Positions 42,095 to 52,814 of a stretch of 64,000 nucleotides of DNA are shown one piece after another (positions within the stretch are counted from its first letter, which is position 1; each line of letters begins with the position of its first letter). The notes beneath the pieces were generated by a model. That model was not told where the DNA came from, made no database searches, and saw nothing but the letters and a program-made list of their open reading frames with translations. The translations under genes were made by a program, and so were the position numbers. Source of the DNA: Ailurus styani (taxonomy: Eukaryota; Chordata; Mammalia; Carnivora; Ailuridae); contig LNAC01000102.1 in NCBI GenBank assembly GCA_002007465.1, positions 2,566,469 to 2,630,468 on the forward strand, read 5' to 3'.

Positions 42095-43215
42095 GAAGCC
42101 AATGTGACCCCTAGAGGAACACAAGGAGGAAAGAATATGTCTGGTCCCGGAGTCCGGGCTATGCAGCAGAAGTCTGAATCACTGAGAAGGCAAAGCAACC
42201 TCTGGAGATGTTGATTGAAAAAGAGTCAGATAAAAAAAAAAAAAAAAAAAGAAGGAAAGAAAAAGCATCAGATAAAGATACACCCTGGTTTTGTCTATCT
42301 TTCTCTTCTCCAGAGTCCAGCCAATACTTCCCTTTGGCCAAAACCAGCTGAGAAAACATTGGTCAGAGAGGCCTGATAAGTGTGGCTTCAGAGATCAGGC
42401 GCTTGAAATACACAGAAGAGTAGAGGGCAGGCGATAGACCTCAGCCAAAAGATAAATAACCAGCCAGGTTTCTTTAGGATATACTGCCTAAGCAGAGTTA
42501 TCGAGATTTCCCCCACCTAATTTTATTTTGCACTTTTTGTCACAAAATCACCTCTATTGCATTGAGGGTAGTCTCTTTCTAACCCTAAAAAAGTGGTATA
42601 CTCAGGTTCTTTTCCCAGTCTACAATCCTTCTTTCTACATCTAATTGTCTTTCAAAGTCCAGGTTATGACCTTCCCAAATATTCTAGGTGGCAACGATGT
42701 CCCCTTTTCTGAGAGTTTTAGTGTGTGTGTTTGTGTGTGTGAGACAAACTATTCTATGCCACTGTGCATTGGTTCCTGTTTAATGAGTGTTTTATTTGCC
42801 TCTTCCCCACTTCCCTGAAGTGTAGGGACCTGTATACATTAGAATTACATTGTGCTGTTTGATAGAAAAGTGAAAATGTCATTGACTACTTTTCTATCTT
42901 GAGTAAACATGGATTATCTAGGCTGATATGACAGTTTCTCTACTATCAGCGATCTATAACTCTAATCCTAAATATATTGCTTCCACTTCATGATCTGAGT
43001 TAGCTGCTGTGAGCTTAACCACTATGCCCACATTCTAGCTACCAGGCTGGAGGCCATGAGGAAGAGAAGACCAACCTCCTAGTAGATCACTTTAAGGTGA
43101 TATATGCATATCATATCATATGCACTTATAACCACAGTGATATAGTCACGCTTGGATGCCAGAGAGTCTGGAATATTACTTATTCCAAGTAGTCATACAT
43201 ATTATGCTGGAGCCT
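42095..43215. other. Stretch without a supported gene
   Basis: Contains an A18-type run at 42232-42250 with a following GAAGGAAAGAAAAA and a partial direct repeat of 'gtcagata'/'catcagata' around it, plus a short GT-rich run at 42722-42741. No exon. Confidence 0.45.
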
Positions 43216-43233
43216 TTAAGAAGCAAACAGCAA

Positions 43234-43432
43234 GGGGCACCTGGGTGGCTCAGTGGGTTAACCCTCTGCCTTCAGCTCAGGTCATGATCTCAGGGTCCTG
43301 GGATCGAGCCCCACATCAGAATCTCTGCTCAGCAGGGAGCCTGCTTCCCCCTCTCCCTCTGCCTGCCTCTCTGCCTGCTTGTGATCTCTCTCTCTCTCTG
43401 TCAAATAAATAAATAAGAATTAAGATAAAAAA
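43234..43432 (+). mobile_element. CAN-SINE, young, TSD
   Basis: Near-consensus copy (GGGGCACCTGGGTGGCTCAGTGGGTTAACCC ... CTGCTTGTGATCTCTC). The TSD AAGAAGCAAACA(G/T)CAA lies at 43218-43233 and 43433-43448. Confidence 0.96.
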
Positions 43433-43449
43433 AAGAAGCAAACATCAAG

Positions 43450-45545
43450 ACAGAATTAGCCATGCAAAACCTTAACTGGGGGGATGTATATGAAGAATAA
43501 AGGAGAGAGAGAAGGAGCAGTCAGGGAAAACTTTCAGATCATGATCGATGCAGAGCTGACATCTGAGAAAGGAAGGAATTGAGTAGGAAGAACTTCATAC
43601 TGCAGTACGACTCTGAGAAAGTCTCAGGCAGGCCTGCAGGAAGCCCCAGAGCAAAGATTTCCCATTGAAGAAGTCTGATGTTGGGCATGAATGGCCCAGT
43701 TTTGTGCCCCTACTGCACTCAATCCTCCCAACTGGCTGTCTCTGGCAAGGGTCATGAGTGGCTCTGTTGCGGGTTGCCACATGAGGTGACCATGGCCCCT
43801 TGCTTCGATTACTATAGAATCTTCACAGAACCCTTCCTCACACTTCTTTTCTACCCTGTTAACTTCCAATGCAATATTCTATTCATGACTGTGGAACATT
43901 ATACACATGTGCTTCATGAGTAATTTGCTCACTTTCAATGTCAGTTCATACCCTAGTTTTTTTCCTGGTTTTCTAGAAAAACCACACATTTAGACAGACT
44001 TTCAGATGTAACAAGATTATGAGTTCCAACATATCTTTGAAAGCCAAGGAAATTTTTCTAAAAGATATGGGATTTTATTAGTTGTTGAATAGAACTTGTT
44101 AAAGGGGATGAATACTGACAAAGGCAGCATAATATTATGGGTTTGTGGAATTCAGAATGAAGGAAAAGGACACATGTAATTTCATAGATGAAATCTAGTT
44201 CAACTTCTGCAATTAGGGAACAGCTGAGGAGAAGGAGGCACAGATAATAATCTGCCTAAGTTCCCACAGTACATTGAGGCAGCATCAGGCCTACATCCCT
44301 GGGCTCCCAATTTCCCAATATTATGGTGTGTGCTCTGCTCTGCCTCGCTTTTTGCATCAGGCTTTATCGCCAAACATTGTGAACTGGTAAGTTCTATTTG
44401 GAGGTCATATCCTACAAAAGGAATAGAACAGAAATAAAATGATTTGGGGTTCTAAAGGTCAGGCCAAAAAGGCTATTTTCCTGGAGAATGAAAGACTTTG
44501 TTATACCCATTAAGCATAATAATTGGTGACTGATAGTCGTAATGCCTTATGCTCTGGTTAACCTAATGAACAGAATCTGTAAAGTATCAATCCATTCGCT
44601 GCTTACACTAGGAGGTACTTCTGGAGAAATGCTAGGCTTTCATATTAATTGGAACAAATTGCACATAATGGGTTTCTCTAAATGGTCTGATGCCTCAAGC
44701 TGTCAAATCTTCACAGTCCAGATCTGGAGGATCACTCTCTTGGGCATAAAGATGCAAACAGCTTCATCTTCCCAAAGTTGTTCACCTGTGGTAGCAGAGG
44801 ACTGCTGCATGAATCACAAATAATAGTAGTTTGCTACTCCTTCTCCCATTATTGTTAAGCAGAAAATAAACTGCAAAGCTAAACACTCACCCTGGGCTTA
44901 CTTACATCTTCATTTCTGTACCTCTGAGAATTCAGGTGCATTTTCAACAAGTTTACAGCTTCATAAGACATTAATATAGCCCTTCGGTTGCAGTAATGTT
45001 CTGCCAAGTGCAGTGTTCAAAATGGCATCATGTGTACTGCTAATAGTGCATTAAATCTCTCTCAGATCCTGCCGACCCCCAGGATCAAGGCTGTTCCAGG
45101 GGAGCTGTTTGAAGAGATTGCTGATGCTCGGTATTGATAACAAGGAGCCAAGGGTGAAGCCTGCATTCAGTACTGAAACTGTGTCTTTGTTTACAATAAA
45201 CACCTACAGCTTTCTTTTCTCTTTTGGACCCTGATGTCATAGTGATAACCAGAGAAAGGTCCTCAGCAGAGAGAAGGTAACTGGGCCAATTAGGTAGCAA
45301 TTGGACCAGGGTTGTGCTGGTTTGTTCTGCCTTTTCTGCTGTTTCCCAGTCACGCTTAGGAATGAGTGCCCAGGTGTTTAATTGTGGCACTTCATATCAA
45401 ATCGTGAGAGCTTAGCTGAAAGGAACAGAATATTCAGACAGTAGTGGCTCAGACTGTAAGAACATTACTATCTTACATAGCAAGGAGTCTGGAAATAGAC
45501 GGTTTCAGCGTTTATTTAGGGATCTGATGACATCATCAAGGCTTA
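43450..45545. other. Stretch without a supported gene, one MIR scrap
   Basis: About 2 kb with higher complexity than its surroundings. MIR-like reverse-complement words occur at 44185-44320 ('acagctgaggagaaggaggcacagataataatctgcctaag'). Frames at 43624-43923 and 45085-45390 have no splice or domain support. No named gene. Confidence 0.4.
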
Positions 45546-45560
45546 AGGATCTTGTCATTT

Positions 45561-45743
45561 GGGGCGCCTGGGTGGCTCAGTCATTAAGTCTTCCTTCGGC
45601 TTCCTGGGATTGAGCCCCACATCGGGCTCCCTGCTCTGCTGGGAAAGCTTGCTTCTCCTTCTCCTACTCCCCCTGCTGGTGTCCCCTCTCTCGCTGTGTC
45701 TCTCTCTGTCAAATAAATAAATAAAATCTTAAAAAAAAAAAAT
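45561..45743 (+). mobile_element. CAN-SINE with A/B-box-side deletion
   Basis: GGGGCGCCTGGGTGGCTCAGTCATTAAG then directly TCTTCCTTCGGCTTCCTGGGATTG: the usual 'TCAGGTCATGATCCCAGGG' segment is missing. The TSD AG(G/A)ATCTTGTCATTT lies at 45546-45560 and 45744-45758. Confidence 0.94.
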
Positions 45744-45850
45744 AGAATCTTGTCATTTTTCCAATCTACCAGCCAACATCTACTATGTTCATGATCATTA
45801 TGGTTTGTCAGAGAGCATGTTGACCAATTATTAATTTAAAAAACAAAAAT

Positions 45851-45980
45851 CCGGGACTCATGGATGACTCAGTTGGTTAAGCGTCTGCCTTCAGCTCAGG
45901 TCATGATCCCTGGGTCCTGGGATCCAGTCCCACATTAGGCTCCTTGCTCAGCAGGGAGCCTGCTTTTCCCTCTGCTTATC
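45851..45980 (+). mobile_element. 3'-truncated CAN-SINE
   Basis: Diverged head (GGGACTCATGGATGACTCAGTTGGTTAAGCGTC) through CAGCAGGGAGCCTGCTTTTCCCTCTGCTTATCAAT; the TC-rich tail and AATAAA repeats are replaced by L1-like text. An older copy. Confidence 0.88.
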
Positions 45981-45984
45981 AATT

Positions 45985-46970
45985 AATAAGAAAAATATAA
46001 ACACTCAAATAGAAAAATGAGCGAAAGATATGATTTTATAACAGAGGCGAATAAAGGCCCTTAATCACATAAAAGAGATGTTCAAGCTATTTAATTGTTA
46101 GGTAATTTGCTAATTAAAACCTCACCTGCAATGGACTGCATTTTTGCACCCCAACAATTCATAGGTTGTGGCTTTAACCACCAACATGATGCTCTTTGAA
46201 GATGAGGCCTTTGGAAGGTAATTAAAGTTGCATTAGTTTAAGAGATGGGTACTCATAGTATTAGTGGTTTTAGAAGAAGAGACAGAGATCCTTTTCTTAC
46301 CAAGAAAGGTCATACTGAAGAGGCAGCCGTCTGCAAGCTAGACAGAGAGCTCTCACCAGAACTTGACTATGTCAGCACCCTGATCTCAAACTTTGAGCCT
46401 CCAAAACTGTGAGAAAATAAATTTCTGTGTTTAAGCCACCCAATCTATTATGGTTTTTTGTAACGGCAGCCAGAGCTAATGAAGACAATAGCGTACATCA
46501 GGTTGGCAGCTATTAAAAAATGAGATCATGTCATGTATGTTGGCCAATTTATGGATTAAAAGAAATCCCATCTACTGCTGTGGGTAAATAAATTGGAACA
46601 ACCATGTTGGAAAACAGTTTGGCATTCCCTAGAAAATCTGAGCATGTAAACATCCTACATTTCACCTAGAAATTAGGGAAACCCTTCCAAATATGCCCTG
46701 GGAAACAGCATGTAAATGTGTAAAACAGCTTTGTCCATCATGGCCCAAAACTAGGTTATCAACAGCAAAATTGACAAATATATTGTGAAGCATTTACAAT
46801 ACATAAGAATGCTGTATTACAGTGAAAATAAACTGTAAGTAACCCACGGGGTTAATGTCAAAAAGCATAATATAAAATAAAAAGATAATATAAAGAAGCA
46901 AGTCACAAAATAATTCTTACAATAAGATTTCATTTATGTGAAGTTCAAAAACAGGTAAAACGAGATTTCA
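45985..46970 (+). mobile_element. LINE-1 fragment, split by an MLT1-like LTR
   Basis: Sense L1 words either side: 'aataagaaaaatataaacactcaaatagaaaaatgagcgaaag', 'gcccttaatcacataaaagagatgttc' before 46118, and 'ggttggcagctattaaaaaatgagatcatgtc', 'ggtaaataaattggaacaaccatgttggaaaacagtttggca', 'gaaaataaactgtaagtaacc' after 46493. An old L1M-type element; frames broken. Confidence 0.75.
46118..46493 (+). mobile_element. MLT1-like LTR (MaLR) inserted in L1
   Basis: A near-complete LTR: 'aatggactgcatttttgcaccccaacaattcataggttgtg', 'gaggcctttggaaggtaatt', 'ggcagccgtctgcaagctagacagagagctctcaccagaa', 'cctccaaaactgtgagaaaataaatttctgtgtttaagccacccaatctat', 'ggcagccagagctaatgaagac'. The AATAAA and closing block are the MaLR 3' signature. 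L1 sequence resumes on the right. Confidence 0.85.
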
Positions 46971-47183
46971 TTTTATATTATTTTTTATTCAAATATAATT
47001 AATATACAGTGATATATTAGTTTCAGGTGTATAATATGATGATTCAACAATTCTATTCATTTTTTGTTGCTCATCAAGGTAAGTGTATTCTAAATCCCCT
47101 GTATCTGTTTTACCCATCCCTCCACCCACTTCCCCTCTGGCAACCACCGGTTTGTTCTCTGTATTTAAGAGTCTGGTTTTTTT

Positions 47184-47378
47184 GGGGCGCCTGGATGGTT
47201 CAGTGGGTTAAGCCTCTGCCTTTGGCTCAGGCCATGATCCCAGGGTCCCGGGATCAAGCCCCTCTGCTCTCTGCTCAGCGGAGAGCCTGCTTCCCCCTCT
47301 CTCTCTGCCTACCTCTCTGCCTACTTGTGATCTCTCTCTCTCTGTCAAATAAATAAATAAAATCTTTAAAAAAAAAAG
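47184..47378 (+). mobile_element. CAN-SINE in L1
   Basis: GGGGCGCCTGGATGGTTCAGTGGGTTAAGCC to CTACTTGTGATCTCTCTC and poly(A); the GGTTTTTTTG-type flanks (47175-47183 and 47379-47386) are the probable TSD. In the opposite orientation to the host L1. Confidence 0.94.
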
Positions 47379-48076
47379 GTTTTTTTGTCTCTTTTTCTTT
47401 GTTTATTCATTTTTTTTCCCTTAAATTCCACATATGAGTGAAATCATATCATGTTTGTCTTTCTCTGACTGACTTATTTCACTTAGCATAATGTCCTCTG
47501 GTCCATCTATGTTGTTGGAAATGGCAAGACTTCATTCTTTTTGTGTCAGAGTAATATTCCATTATATATATATACCACATCTCCTTTATCCTTTCATCTA
47601 TCACTTCCCTATCTTGGCCGTTGTAAATAATGCTGCAATAAATATAGGAGTTCACCTATCCTTTTGAGTGTTTTTTCATTTACTTTGGTAAATACTCGAT
47701 AGTGGAATTACTGGATCATTTGGCAATTCAATTTTTAATTTTTTCAAGAATGTCAGTACTGTCTTCCACAGTGGCTGTACTAGATTGCATTCCTGCCAAC
47801 AGTGCCGAAGGGTCCATTTTCTCCATATCCTCTCTAACAGTTGTTTCCTGTGTTTCTAAATTTTAGCCATTGTGACACATGTGAGGTGATATCCCAGTGT
47901 AGGTTTGACCTGCATTTCCTTGATGAAGAGTGATGTTGAGCATCTTTACATATGTCTTTTGGCCATTGTAAGTCTTCTTTGAAAAAAATGTCTGTCCAGG
48001 TCCTCTGCCCATTTTTTAATCAGATTATTTGCTTTTTTGGTGTTGAGTTGTGTAAGTTCTTTATGTACTTTGGATA

Positions 48077-48262
48077 TTAACTCCTTACTGGATATATCAT
48101 TTGCAAATATCTTCTCCCATTCCTTGGTTGCCTTTTTGTTTTATTGATGGTTTCCCTCACTGTGCAAAAGCTTTTTATTTTGGTGTAGTCCCAACAGTTT
48201 AACTTTGTATTTGCTTCCTTTGGCTGAGGAGACATATCTAAAAAAAATGTGTCTATGGGCAA
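48077..48262 (-). pseudogene. LINE-1 ORF2 C-terminal fragment
   Basis: The minus-strand frame contains [20 protein letters not shown], the same L1 ORF2 block as at 12.3-12.5 kb. It breaks where the normal protein would continue 'W+KIFANY', so it is a decayed fragment. Confidence 0.85.
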
Positions 48263-48604
48263 TGTTAAAGAAATTACTGCCTATGATTTCTTCTTGAATT
48301 TTTATGGTTCCAGGTCTTACATTTAGGTCTTTAATCCATTTTTATTTTTATTTTAATCAGCATTATTAGGTATAATTGACATATAATTGACTATGTATAT
48401 TTAAAGTGTAAAATCAGATACATATTGATATATGAATGTATCTGTGAAACCATCACCATAATCCAAACAGTGAACATATTCATTACTTCCAAAGTTTCCC
48501 TCTGCACCTTTGTAACTTTTTCATCTCCTTCTGTGTCACATCCCCCATTCTTATCCCAGATCTCCCTTTTATTACTATGTTAGTTTGTCTTTTCTAGAGT
48601 TTTT

Positions 48605-48788
48605 TTGTTTGTTTAAAGATTTTATTCATTTATTTGACAGAGAGAGTAAGAGACAGCGAGAGAGAGGGAACACAAGCAGGGGAAGTGGGAGCTGGATGTG
48701 GGATCGATGCGGGCCTGGATCCCAGCACCCCAGGATCATGAGGTGAACCAAAGGCAGACGCTTAATGACTGAGCCACCCAGGCGCCCC
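48605..48788 (-). mobile_element. CAN-SINE in L1, TSD
   Basis: Reverse-complement copy of the 'AACACAAGCAGGGG' subtype ending GCCACCCAGGCGCCCC; the segment between GAAGTGGGAG and GATGTGGGATCGATGCGGG is short. The TSD TCTTTTCTAGAGTTTT lies at about 48588-48603 and 48792-48807. Confidence 0.95.
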
Positions 48789-49554
48789 ATATCTTTTCTA
48801 GAGTTTTATATAAATGAAACCATACCATATGATTATTTCTTGATCTGTCTACTTTCACTCAGAATAATCATTTTGAGATCAACTATGTCAACTATGCTGT
48901 TGTTATAGCAGCAGTTCATTCTTTTTTATTGCTGAGTAGTATTGTGTAGATATACCACAACGTATTTTATTGATTCACCTGTTGCCTGACATTTCAATAG
49001 TTTCCTGATTTGGGCTATTATTAATAAAACTGCTATGTACTCAATTATTTAAGAAATTTCCCAATTTTTTTCCAAAAAGTTTGTACCATTGTACATTTCT
49101 ATGAAGAGAATATGAGATTCTAATTTCTCCACATCCTTGCCCAAACCTGGTATGGTTTGGTTTTTTAAAATTTCAGCCATTCTGATAGGTGTCAAATAGT
49201 ATTTCATTGTGGTTTTGAATTGCGTTTCCCTAATTCATATAGTAACTAGTGATATTGAAAATATTTTCATATTATTATTTGCCATTCATCTATCCTTTGG
49301 TGAAATATCTGTCCAAATATTTTGCTCATTTTTAAATTTGGTGTTTGGATTTTTATATCATTATTATCGTTTCAAAAGTTTATCAGATATTCTGGGTACA
49401 AGTTCTTTATCAAATATAAGCTTTGCAAATATTTATTCCTAGTCCGTGGGTTTGTTTTTTAATTCTCTTGATGGTGTTTTTCAAGGACCAGAAGTGTTTT
49501 AATTTTGATGAAGTCAAGCTTAAAAATTTATTCTTTTATGGATTATGCTTTTAT

Positions 49555-49710
49555 TATATAAGTAATCTTATATTTATATAAGATTATATAAATATATTTA
49601 TTTATATAAGATTATATATTTATATAAGATTTATACAAGATTATATAAATATACTTATATACGATTTTATATTTATGTAAGATTATATAAATATTATATT
49701 ATTATATAAG
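49555..49710. repeat. AT-rich tandem array
   Basis: Repeated variants of 'ttatataagattatataaatata' (unit about 22-28 bp, five or six imperfect copies) expanded inside the L1. It could form hairpins because the unit is nearly self-complementary (TATATAA / TTATATA). Confidence 0.85.
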
Positions 49711-49994
49711 AAATCTTTGTCTAACCTAAGTTCATTAAAGTCTTTCTTTTACATTTTCTTCTTGAAGTTTTATCGTATTAAGTTTTTGATTTAGGTCTAT
49801 AATCTTTTCGAATTGCTTTTTTTTATAGGATGTGAGGTATAGATTCAAGTTCATGGTTTTTTTTTCAAGTTTGGACAAATATTCCAATATTCCAGCACCA
49901 TCTGTTAATAAGGCTGTCCTTTGTCCACAAAGTTACCTTTGTACCTTTGTTAAAAAAATTGGTCATCCCTATTTGTGTGGGTTCATTTTAGGAT

Positions 49995-50500
49995 TCTTTA
50001 TTCTAAAATTTTAAAACAATACATAAAACAAATACATAAATTATTCTAAAATTTTAAAACAATGCATAAATAAGGGATTAAACTATAAATAAAAGAAAAA
50101 GAATGACTAACACGAATTTCAGGGTTATGATTACCTTCATGTGAGTTGATAGAGCAGAGAAATATGAAATCAAGGAAATGCTTTTAGTGCACAAAATGCA
50201 CTTTTTTTTAAAGTTGGGTTATGAGTATAAGCTATTAGATTTTATTATTAGTCTTTAAACTTGACTTGCACGTTACAGAAAATCTGTTTTATAAACCGTA
50301 CTCTATAAATCCTATATTTCACCATAAAAAAGCACCCCCAAACTGACTTCTTCATAGCTTCTATTAGTCAAAACTGGTTTACATGATGTTCCCCCCAAGC
50401 AATCATTGCCAAAGGAGAGTTGAATTTTTATATGTTTCAAGATGACCAAAGCCAACGTGCTGATACTAAGCTAATTTCTCATTAGCTCAAACCCATTTGT
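49995..50500. other. Stretch without a supported gene
   Basis: Near the L1 edge a short direct repeat 'attctaaaattttaaaacaat(a/g)cataaa' (50000-50030 and 50042-50069) is seen. No exon. Confidence 0.5.
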
Positions 50501-50506
50501 CTATAC

Positions 50507-50972
50507 AGTTTTCCTCCCTTATCCACAGTTTTTCTTTCTGTGGTTTCAGTAACCCAGGGCCAAGTGCTATCGGGAAGCAGATGGTCCACCTCCTGACGTG
50601 TCATCAGAAGGTCAGGAGGGGTCTAATACTACATCACAGTGCCTGTGTCATTCTCCTCACTTCATCTCATTATGTAGGCATTTATCATCTTACATCATCA
50701 CAAAAGAAGGGTGAGTACAGTACAATAAGATATTTTGAGAAAGAGGCCACATTCACATTACTTTTATTACAGTATATTTCAGTTACAACTGTTCAATTTT
50801 ATTATTAGTTATTGTTAATCTCTTCTGTGCCTAATTTAGAAGTTAAAAATTGTCATAAGTATCCATGTAGAGGAAGAAAAACATTCTCATATGTAGGATT
50901 CTGTACTATCTGTGGCTCCAGGCATCCATTAAGACTCTTGGAACGTGTCCCCCACAGTTAAGGGGGGCCGTG
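50507..50972 (+). mobile_element. Tigger-type (TcMar) DNA transposon, non-autonomous
   Basis: Terminal inverted repeats: 'cagttttcctcccttatccacag' at the left and 'cccacagttaaggggggcc' at the right. Inside: 'tttctttctgtggtttcagtaaccc', 'gtaggcatttatcatcttacatcatcacaaaagaagggtgagtacagtacaataagatattttgaga', 'ttttattattagttattgttaatctcttctgtgcctaattta' and 'tactatctgtggctccaggcatcc'. This is the layout of mammalian Tigger-derived elements; no transposase remains. The exact subfamily is not assigned. Confidence 0.85.
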
Positions 50973-50979
50973 AACCCTG

Positions 50980-52015
50980 TGAAGCCAGGGCTGAAACTGC
51001 AAATGTTACCCCTTTGCCAACTCCCTGTCTGTTAGGCTGACAGCAGAGGGCACTAGAGGCAGCCTGGAAGGCAGCAAGCTAGAAAGGGATAGGAAACTTC
51101 ATGCTCCCATCCTATTCCTGTTAGCAGCTCCAGGCAATCGGTTCCAGTCTTCAGATTGTATTCCATGTTTCTAGACTAGTCATCGAGTTACCAACACCAG
51201 GAAGTGCCCCCTTTGTCTTGATTTGAATCCAGACCTCCTCCCATTTTCTAGGGTCTGATTAACTGAATTCTTCCCTTTCTTCCCCTCAAGACTGGGGACT
51301 GGAAGATCCTTCCTACATTTTCTATCATCTTTACCTCACAATTCCCTTTTTGCCTTGTAGTCTTCAAAAAACCTTCCAGTTAACAAATTCTCTGGATCAA
51401 ATTCACTCTTAAAATAGCCGTAGTAGTTTCAGTTTTGCTGACTTGACTCTGAGGATGTCATTGACATTAGCTTTTTCTTTCTGGAAGATATGGCAGCCTC
51501 CAAGAGGAAGTTAAACATAAAAGCTACCAAACAACCCCCCACCTTTTTTTTTTTAAACTTTTCTTTTTATTTATTTTTTAAACTTTTCTTTTTAAGCACG
51601 GGGTTTGTTATGATAAGAACAAGACTTAGACTAAATTCTGCTACACATTCCAACATCTATTAGCAGCAGGAACAAAACTGGTACAATAAATTTTATAATT
51701 CATTGAAGTCCCAGTTTTGATCTTTTTAAACTGTTGAAAAAAACCACTGTAAGTAGGTTAAGTAGAGGCTGACTCAGCATATTGTAGTGGCTAGGCATCT
51801 ACTCAGATTAGGTGGGAGGACCCTCCAAAAACATTTTAATAGAGTTCTGAAGCCCAAGTTAAGGACTCAGCTTTTGTTCTAGGGACCATAAACTATTGAA
51901 CTCATTAAGTTCTTATACCTATCCTATGCAGTGATGAAAAGGCCGACCTACACATCTTGAACAACACTTAGTCAACAAATGAAAAAATATTTTCTAACAA
52001 GCTCTCTGGTGCTTT
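50980..52015. other. Stretch without a supported gene
   Basis: Higher GC at 51010-51300 with no recognised element. At 51550-51595 'ttaaacttttctttttattta' is followed by 'ttttttaaacttttctttttaag', a short local direct repeat. No exon. Confidence 0.4.
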
Positions 52016-52035
52016 TTAGAAATAACAGTAGTAAG

Positions 52036-52151
52036 GGGCACCTGGATGGTTCAGTTGGTTAAGGATCTGACTCTTGCTCTCAGATCAGGTCTTGATCTCA
52101 GGGCTGTGAGTTTGAGCCCCGCATTGGAGCCCACTTAAAAAGAAAAAAAAA
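52036..52151 (+). mobile_element. Truncated CAN-SINE, older subtype
   Basis: Has GGGGCACCTGGATGGTTCAGTTGGTTAAGGATCTGACTCTTG and TTTGAGCCCCGCATTGGAGCCCACTTAAAAAG, then an A-rich tail: the TC-rich half is absent. The TSD AGAAATAACAGTA(A) lies at about 52018-52030 and 52152-52165, so it was probably short at integration. Confidence 0.92.
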
Positions 52152-52169
52152 AGAAATAACAGTAATGAA

Positions 52170-52597
52170 AACACCTAGTGGTGTTAGTTATTGGTGTCTG
52201 AACTGTATAGACGTGACTAGAATCTTTTAAATTCTGTCTATACCAGGATTAGAGTATTTCAAATGATAACTAACCACCCCAGAAGTATACAAAAAATAAT
52301 ACATACCCATGCATTGTACACATGGAACATACGTGTGTGCGCGTGTGCATGTGGACTCCTCTGTAATGAAGTATTACATTGTAATTTATAGTTAGTATAG
52401 CATCAAGCATGGTTCGTATCCTAAGGCTGGAAGAAAAGACTTCCCCGGGCACATTGCCGCTCCTTGCCTAAATAATACTGGAGGGTACTATTATCATGAC
52501 CAGCAATATCTGCCTCAAGCCTAAGTATGTTTTCTAGATTTGTGAATCTTTACATATTAGGCTGGTAGAATTTACTGGATTATATGAGGAAGATTAA
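52170..52597. other. Stretch without a supported gene
   Basis: No exon or repeat I can name; a brief GTGTGCGCGTGTGCATGTG run at 52333-52352. Confidence 0.45.
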
Positions 52598-52610
52598 AAT
52601 TTTATTTTTG

Positions 52611-52801
52611 GGGGCACCTGGGTGGCTCAGTCGATAGGCGTCTGCCTTCAGATCAGGTCGTGATCCCGGGGTCCTGGGATTGAGCCCCATGTTGGCTCCC
52701 TGCTCGGCAGGGAGTCTGCTACCCCTCCTCCCACTCCTCTGCTGTGTTCCCTCTCTCGCCGTGTCTCTCTTTGTCAAATAAATAAATAAAATCTTTAAAA
52801 A
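52611..52801 (+). mobile_element. CAN-SINE
   Basis: GGGGCACCTGGGTGGCTCAGTCGATAGGCGTCTGCC to TGTGTTCCCTCTCTCGCCGTGTCTCTC and AAATAAATAAAATC. TSD AATTTTATTT(T/G)TG at about 52598-52610 and 52802-52814. Confidence 0.94.
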
Positions 52802-52814
52802 AATTTTATTTGTG

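Larger units (their letters stand above)
46975..48343 (-). mobile_element. LINE-1 3' half, split by a CAN-SINE
   Basis: Antisense L1: 'ttattcaaatataattaatatacagtgatatattagtttcaggtgtataa', 'caaccaccggtttgttctctgtatttaagagtctgg', 'ccacatatgagtgaaatcatatcatg', 'gttgtaaataatgctgcaataaatatagg', to 'cttacatttaggtctttaatcca'. Sequence order parallels the L1 at 11.5-13.0 kb. ORF2 remnants at 48077-48262 are frame-broken. Confidence 0.9.
48344..49990 (-). mobile_element. Older LINE-1 fragment, split by a CAN-SINE
   Basis: A new L1 3' end begins here ('aatcagcattattaggtataattgacatataattgac', 'atgtatctgtgaaaccatcaccataatcc') and continues through 'gctgagtagtattgtgtagatataccacaacg' and 'ggtctataatcttttcgaattgc' to 'gtgggttcattttaggattctttattct'. 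It lies directly behind the preceding L1, so two different-age L1s are abutted. The AT-rich 49555-49710 stretch lies inside. Confidence 0.85.

Noticed and set aside
43624..43923. Overlapping frames on both strands near 43.7 kb
   Set aside because: Overlap on both strands and lack of splice or promoter context point to chance in a less AT-rich patch.
45085..45390. 101-codon minus-strand frame with a fairly protein-like composition
   Set aside because: No acceptable splice pair, signal or domain, and no neighbouring exon in the same frame. Conservation data would be needed to reopen it.
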